From positions 868,001 to 932,000 of the forward strand of contig DAJPGJ010000001.1 in the NCBI GenBank assembly GCA_025992705.1: a DNA stretch of 64,000 bases. Direction: 5' to 3'. The notes under the pieces were generated by a model, which was given only the letters and a program-made list of their open reading frames with translations, was not told where the DNA came from and made no database searches. Position numbers and translations under genes: made by a program. The DNA is from Coriobacteriaceae bacterium. GTDB lineage: Bacteria; Actinomycetota; Coriobacteriia; Coriobacteriales; QAMH01. Of this stretch, positions 61,752-64,000 are shown one piece after another. The first letter of the stretch is position 1. Every line of letters begins with the position of its first letter.

Positions 61752-62633
61752 ATGGGCGATATGCCTACGCTGCCGACCATCCATGTCATCAGTGACTCGA
61801 TGGGCAATACGGCCAAGACCATCGCTCGCTCGGCAGCGAGCCATTTCGGCGAGCTCGACCCGAATATCACGGTGCTTCCGTACGTCAGGTCCTTCGACCA
61901 GATTCGCTCGTTTCTCGAGGAAGAACAACGCCTGCATCGCCAGATGTACAACGACGATCGAATCATCGTCTACTACACCCTTGTCATTCAGGAGCTGAGG
62001 GATGCGCTGGAATCGTATCTTGCAGATCATCCCAACATTTACGCTGTCGACGTCCTGTCGGACTCCATTGCGGTCATCGAACAGGTGAGTGGCAAGACTC
62101 ACAATCCCGCTCCCGGCGAACAGCATAAGATCAACGATCAGTACTTCCAGCGTATCGAGGCAATCGAGTTCACCGTCAGTCACGATGACGGTCTGCTCAC
62201 GCAAGACCTGCCCGAAGCCGACATCGTGATTCTCGGCGTCTCCCGCACGAGCAAGACGCCGACGTCCATCTATCTGGGGCAGCAGGGGTACAAGGTTGCA
62301 AACGTTCCTCTTGTCGAGGGTCTCGAGCTTCCCAAAGAAGTCTACGAAGTTGACCGCGAGCGCCTCTTCGGCCTCATAACCGATCCCTCCGTGCTCGTTG
62401 GCGTGCGCAAGACGCGTATGGGTGGCCAATTGGGGCAGTCGAGGTATGCGGACATCGATGCCGTGACGTTGGAGCTCGACCGTGCGCGTACCATCATGCG
62501 CGGGCTCGGTTGCGTCATCATCAACACGAAAGACCGCGCTATCGAGGAGACGGCACAAGAGATATTGCGCCATTACAATGCCGCATTCCCCCGTATTCCG
62601 TCTCCCCACGGCTCGTTCGTTCTTCCCGTGTAG
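61752..62633 (+). CDS. ppsR: PEP synthase regulatory protein (kinase-pyrophosphorylase, DUF299)
   Basis: A bifunctional regulator that inactivates PEP synthase or pyruvate phosphate dikinase by ADP-dependent threonine phosphorylation and reactivates it with inorganic phosphate. The 293-residue protein has the N-terminal IHVISDSMGNTAKTIARSA, the P-loop-like GVSRTSKTPTSIYLGQQGY near residue 157 and NTKDRAIEETAQEI near the C-terminus. ATG 61752 or 61761 may be the start. It precedes its likely target ppsA by 114 bp, which supports the assignment. Confidence 0.93.
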   Translation: MGDMPTLPTIHVISDSMGNTAKTIARSAASHFGELDPNITVLPYVRSFDQIRSFLEEEQRLHRQMYNDDRIIVYYTLVIQELRDALESYLADHPNIYAVDVLSDSIAVIEQVSGKTHNPAPGEQHKINDQYFQRIEAIEFTVSHDDGLLTQDLPEADIVILGVSRTSKTPTSIYLGQQGYKVANVPLVEGLELPKEVYEVDRERLFGLITDPSVLVGVRKTRMGGQLGQSRYADIDAVTLELDRARTIMRGLGCVIINTKDRAIEETAQEILRHYNAAFPRIPSPHGSFVLPV

Positions 62634-62747
62634 GGTCATGGACCAAAGGCGTTTCAAATACCCTATAATATCGAACATTGGAAACGGGGATTCTCGCACT
62701 TTGCAATGCACCGCTTCCTCTCCGACATGAAAGAAAGGATAGGCAAG

Positions 62748-64000
62748 ATGGATCGTGACAAGGCATATGTTCTCTGGTTCGACGAGCTTCGCCGCGAGGA
62801 CGTCGAGATCGTAGGCGGAAAGTCCTCTTCTCTGGGCGAGATGACTTCGGAGACCGATGTCCCCGTACCCTATGGCTTTGCCACCACGGCATACGCATAC
62901 CGTCAGTTCATGGAAAGGACGGGTCTCGACAAGGAAATCCGCGAGGAGCTCAAGAAGCTCACGGACGTCGAGGACTCCGCGCTGCTGCGTGAGGTGACCG
63001 ACAACATCCGTGCCATGATCGTCGCCGAGGAGATGCCCGCAGACATCGTCGAGGCCATCAAGGACGCCTACGCCGAGCTCGGCAATAAGATGCACGTGGA
63101 TGATCCGTTCGTCGCTGTGCGCTCTTCTGCCACTGCAGAAGACCTTCCCGATGCCAGCTTTGCCGGCCAGCAGGACACCTACCTCAACGTGCACGGCCCC
63201 GATATGGTCGTGCAGAAGATCAAGGAGTGCTACGCCTCCACCTTCACCGATCGCGCTACCTACTATCGCGAGAAGACGGGCTTCGATCACCTGTCCATCG
63301 CACTTTCCGCGACCGTCCAGATGATGGTCTTCTCCAAGGCCGCAGGCGTCATGTTCTCGCTCGATGTCACCAACGGCAATGACAAGGTCGTCACCATCGA
63401 GGGTTCCTACGGTCTGGGCGAGATGGTCGTGCAGGGCGCCGTCACGCCCGACAACTTCGTCGTTGACAAGGCAACGGGTGAGATTACGCGTCGCATCATC
63501 TCGGACAAGCACATCAAGATGATTCGCAAGCCCGAAGGCGACGTCGAGGAAGTCGATGTTCCCGCCGATGAGCGCAAGCAGCAGGTCATTACCGACGAGC
63601 AAATCAAGGAGCTCGCAGACTACGCCAAGCAGCTCGAGAAGCATTATGGCTGCTACATGGATATGGAGTGGGGCATCGACGAGCGCGACGGCAAGGTCTG
63701 GCTGCTCCAGGCGCGTCCCGAGACGGTCTGGTCGCGCAAGAAGGCCGATGGCGAGGTTGCCGATGAGGCAGACGACGCCGCAACCGAGAACCTCGATGTC
63801 ATCGTCACCGGTCTGCCGGCCTCTCCCGGCAAGGTCGCCGGCAAGGCACATGTCATCACCGATCCCGCCCTCATCGACGAGTTCAAGGATGGCGAGATTC
63901 TCGTCACCACGATGACCGCTCCCGACTGGGTTCCCGCCATGCAGAAGGCACTTGCCATCGTCACCGATGCCGGTGGCATGACCTGCCACGCCGCCATCGT
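62748..64000 (+). CDS. ppsA: Phosphoenolpyruvate synthase, 3' end outside the window
   Basis: Makes PEP from pyruvate and ATP for gluconeogenesis. The first 417 residues are present. The ATP-grasp PPDK_N domain shows VEIVGGKSSSLGEM at residues 20-33, AVRSSATAEDLPDASFAGQQ near 124 and MDMEWGIDERDGKVWLLQARP near 303. The swivelling phosphohistidine domain begins with LPASPGKVAGKAHVI and reaches the His-bearing TDAGGMTCHAAI at the window end. The PEP/pyruvate-binding barrel lies beyond 64000. ATG 62748 follows AAAGGA; an in-frame ATG at 62727 is possible. Confidence 0.92.
   Translation, partial: MDRDKAYVLWFDELRREDVEIVGGKSSSLGEMTSETDVPVPYGFATTAYAYRQFMERTGLDKEIREELKKLTDVEDSALLREVTDNIRAMIVAEEMPADIVEAIKDAYAELGNKMHVDDPFVAVRSSATAEDLPDASFAGQQDTYLNVHGPDMVVQKIKECYASTFTDRATYYREKTGFDHLSIALSATVQMMVFSKAAGVMFSLDVTNGNDKVVTIEGSYGLGEMVVQGAVTPDNFVVDKATGEITRRIISDKHIKMIRKPEGDVEEVDVPADERKQQVITDEQIKELADYAKQLEKHYGCYMDMEWGIDERDGKVWLLQARPETVWSRKKADGEVADEADDAATENLDVIVTGLPASPGKVAGKAHVITDPALIDEFKDGEILVTTMTAPDWVPAMQKALAIVTDAGGMTCHAAI

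Noticed and set aside
1..64000. tRNA or rRNA genes
   Set aside because: I looked for T-arm GTTCGA-type motifs with flanking acceptor pairs and for rRNA-like conserved stretches in the intergenic regions and found none.

Overview
The window is a GC-rich bacterial chromosome segment made almost entirely of housekeeping operons with short accessory insertions. Gene content and protein style suggest an anaerobic gut-type actinobacterium of the class Coriobacteriia: LL-diaminopimelate aminotransferase, menaquinone-tail genes beside a NitT/TauT-type ABC importer, DUF5648-repeat amidases, sortase B, Hyp hydrogenase maturation proteins and IS1249-type transposons. This placement is an inference from family recognition; no rRNA or tRNA gene is present to confirm it.

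Layout. 35-2849: pyrE and dapL (minus strand) and a lipoprotein amidase (plus). 2885-3180: a candidate type I toxin-antitoxin pair. 3181-5894: two neighbouring IS1249/IS256-type elements. 5895-6462: non-coding, holding a candidate small RNA with a minus-strand terminator and a hairpin repeat. 6463-10318: a phenylalanine T-box leader and pheS-pheT. 10315-13964: hypD, hypC and hypF, with the hypF N-terminal domain frameshifted. 14222-24324: a substrate-binding lipoprotein and menA, then a 5.6-kb restriction island, then menG, ABC ATPase and permease. The island carries a Type ISP-like restriction-modification gene broken by frameshifts, two of which fall in simple-sequence tracts, and a small nuclease-like gene. 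24389-30831: a small membrane protein, cca, a DUF3467 gene, ileS, lspA and an rluD-type gene. 30851-34041: hipBA and a second amidase. 34059-36228: a five-copy repeat cluster, sortase B and a malate/lactate-type dehydrogenase. 36329-38590: TPP-riboswitch-controlled thiD-thiE-thiN. 39014-42346: rpsB-tsf and gltX. 42343-49556: an ATP-grasp gene, yraN-comM-dprA and trmFO-xerC. 49708-56020: rpmB, hisS, aspS and proS. 56143-64000: rpsP-khpA-rimM-trmD-lepB-glyQ-glyS-ppsR and a truncated ppsA.

How the genes fit together. The two menaquinone half-operons flanking the restriction island together supply one complete ABC importer (binding protein, ATPase, permease) and the last two menaquinone steps (MenA, MenG). 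This suggests an importer for a quinone precursor split by a later insertion. Seven aminoacyl-tRNA synthetases (Phe, Ile, Glu, His, Asp, Pro, Gly) lie here, but only pheST has a visible T-box.

The most unusual feature is the density of palindromic repeats, several sharing gagaca/tgtctc or caggggtc cores. At least two lie in frame inside genes (hypF and the thiamine pyrophosphokinase). All the frameshifts detected lie between about 13.7 and 19.3 kb, while the long housekeeping genes on both sides read through cleanly, so that stretch is either decaying or poorly assembled.
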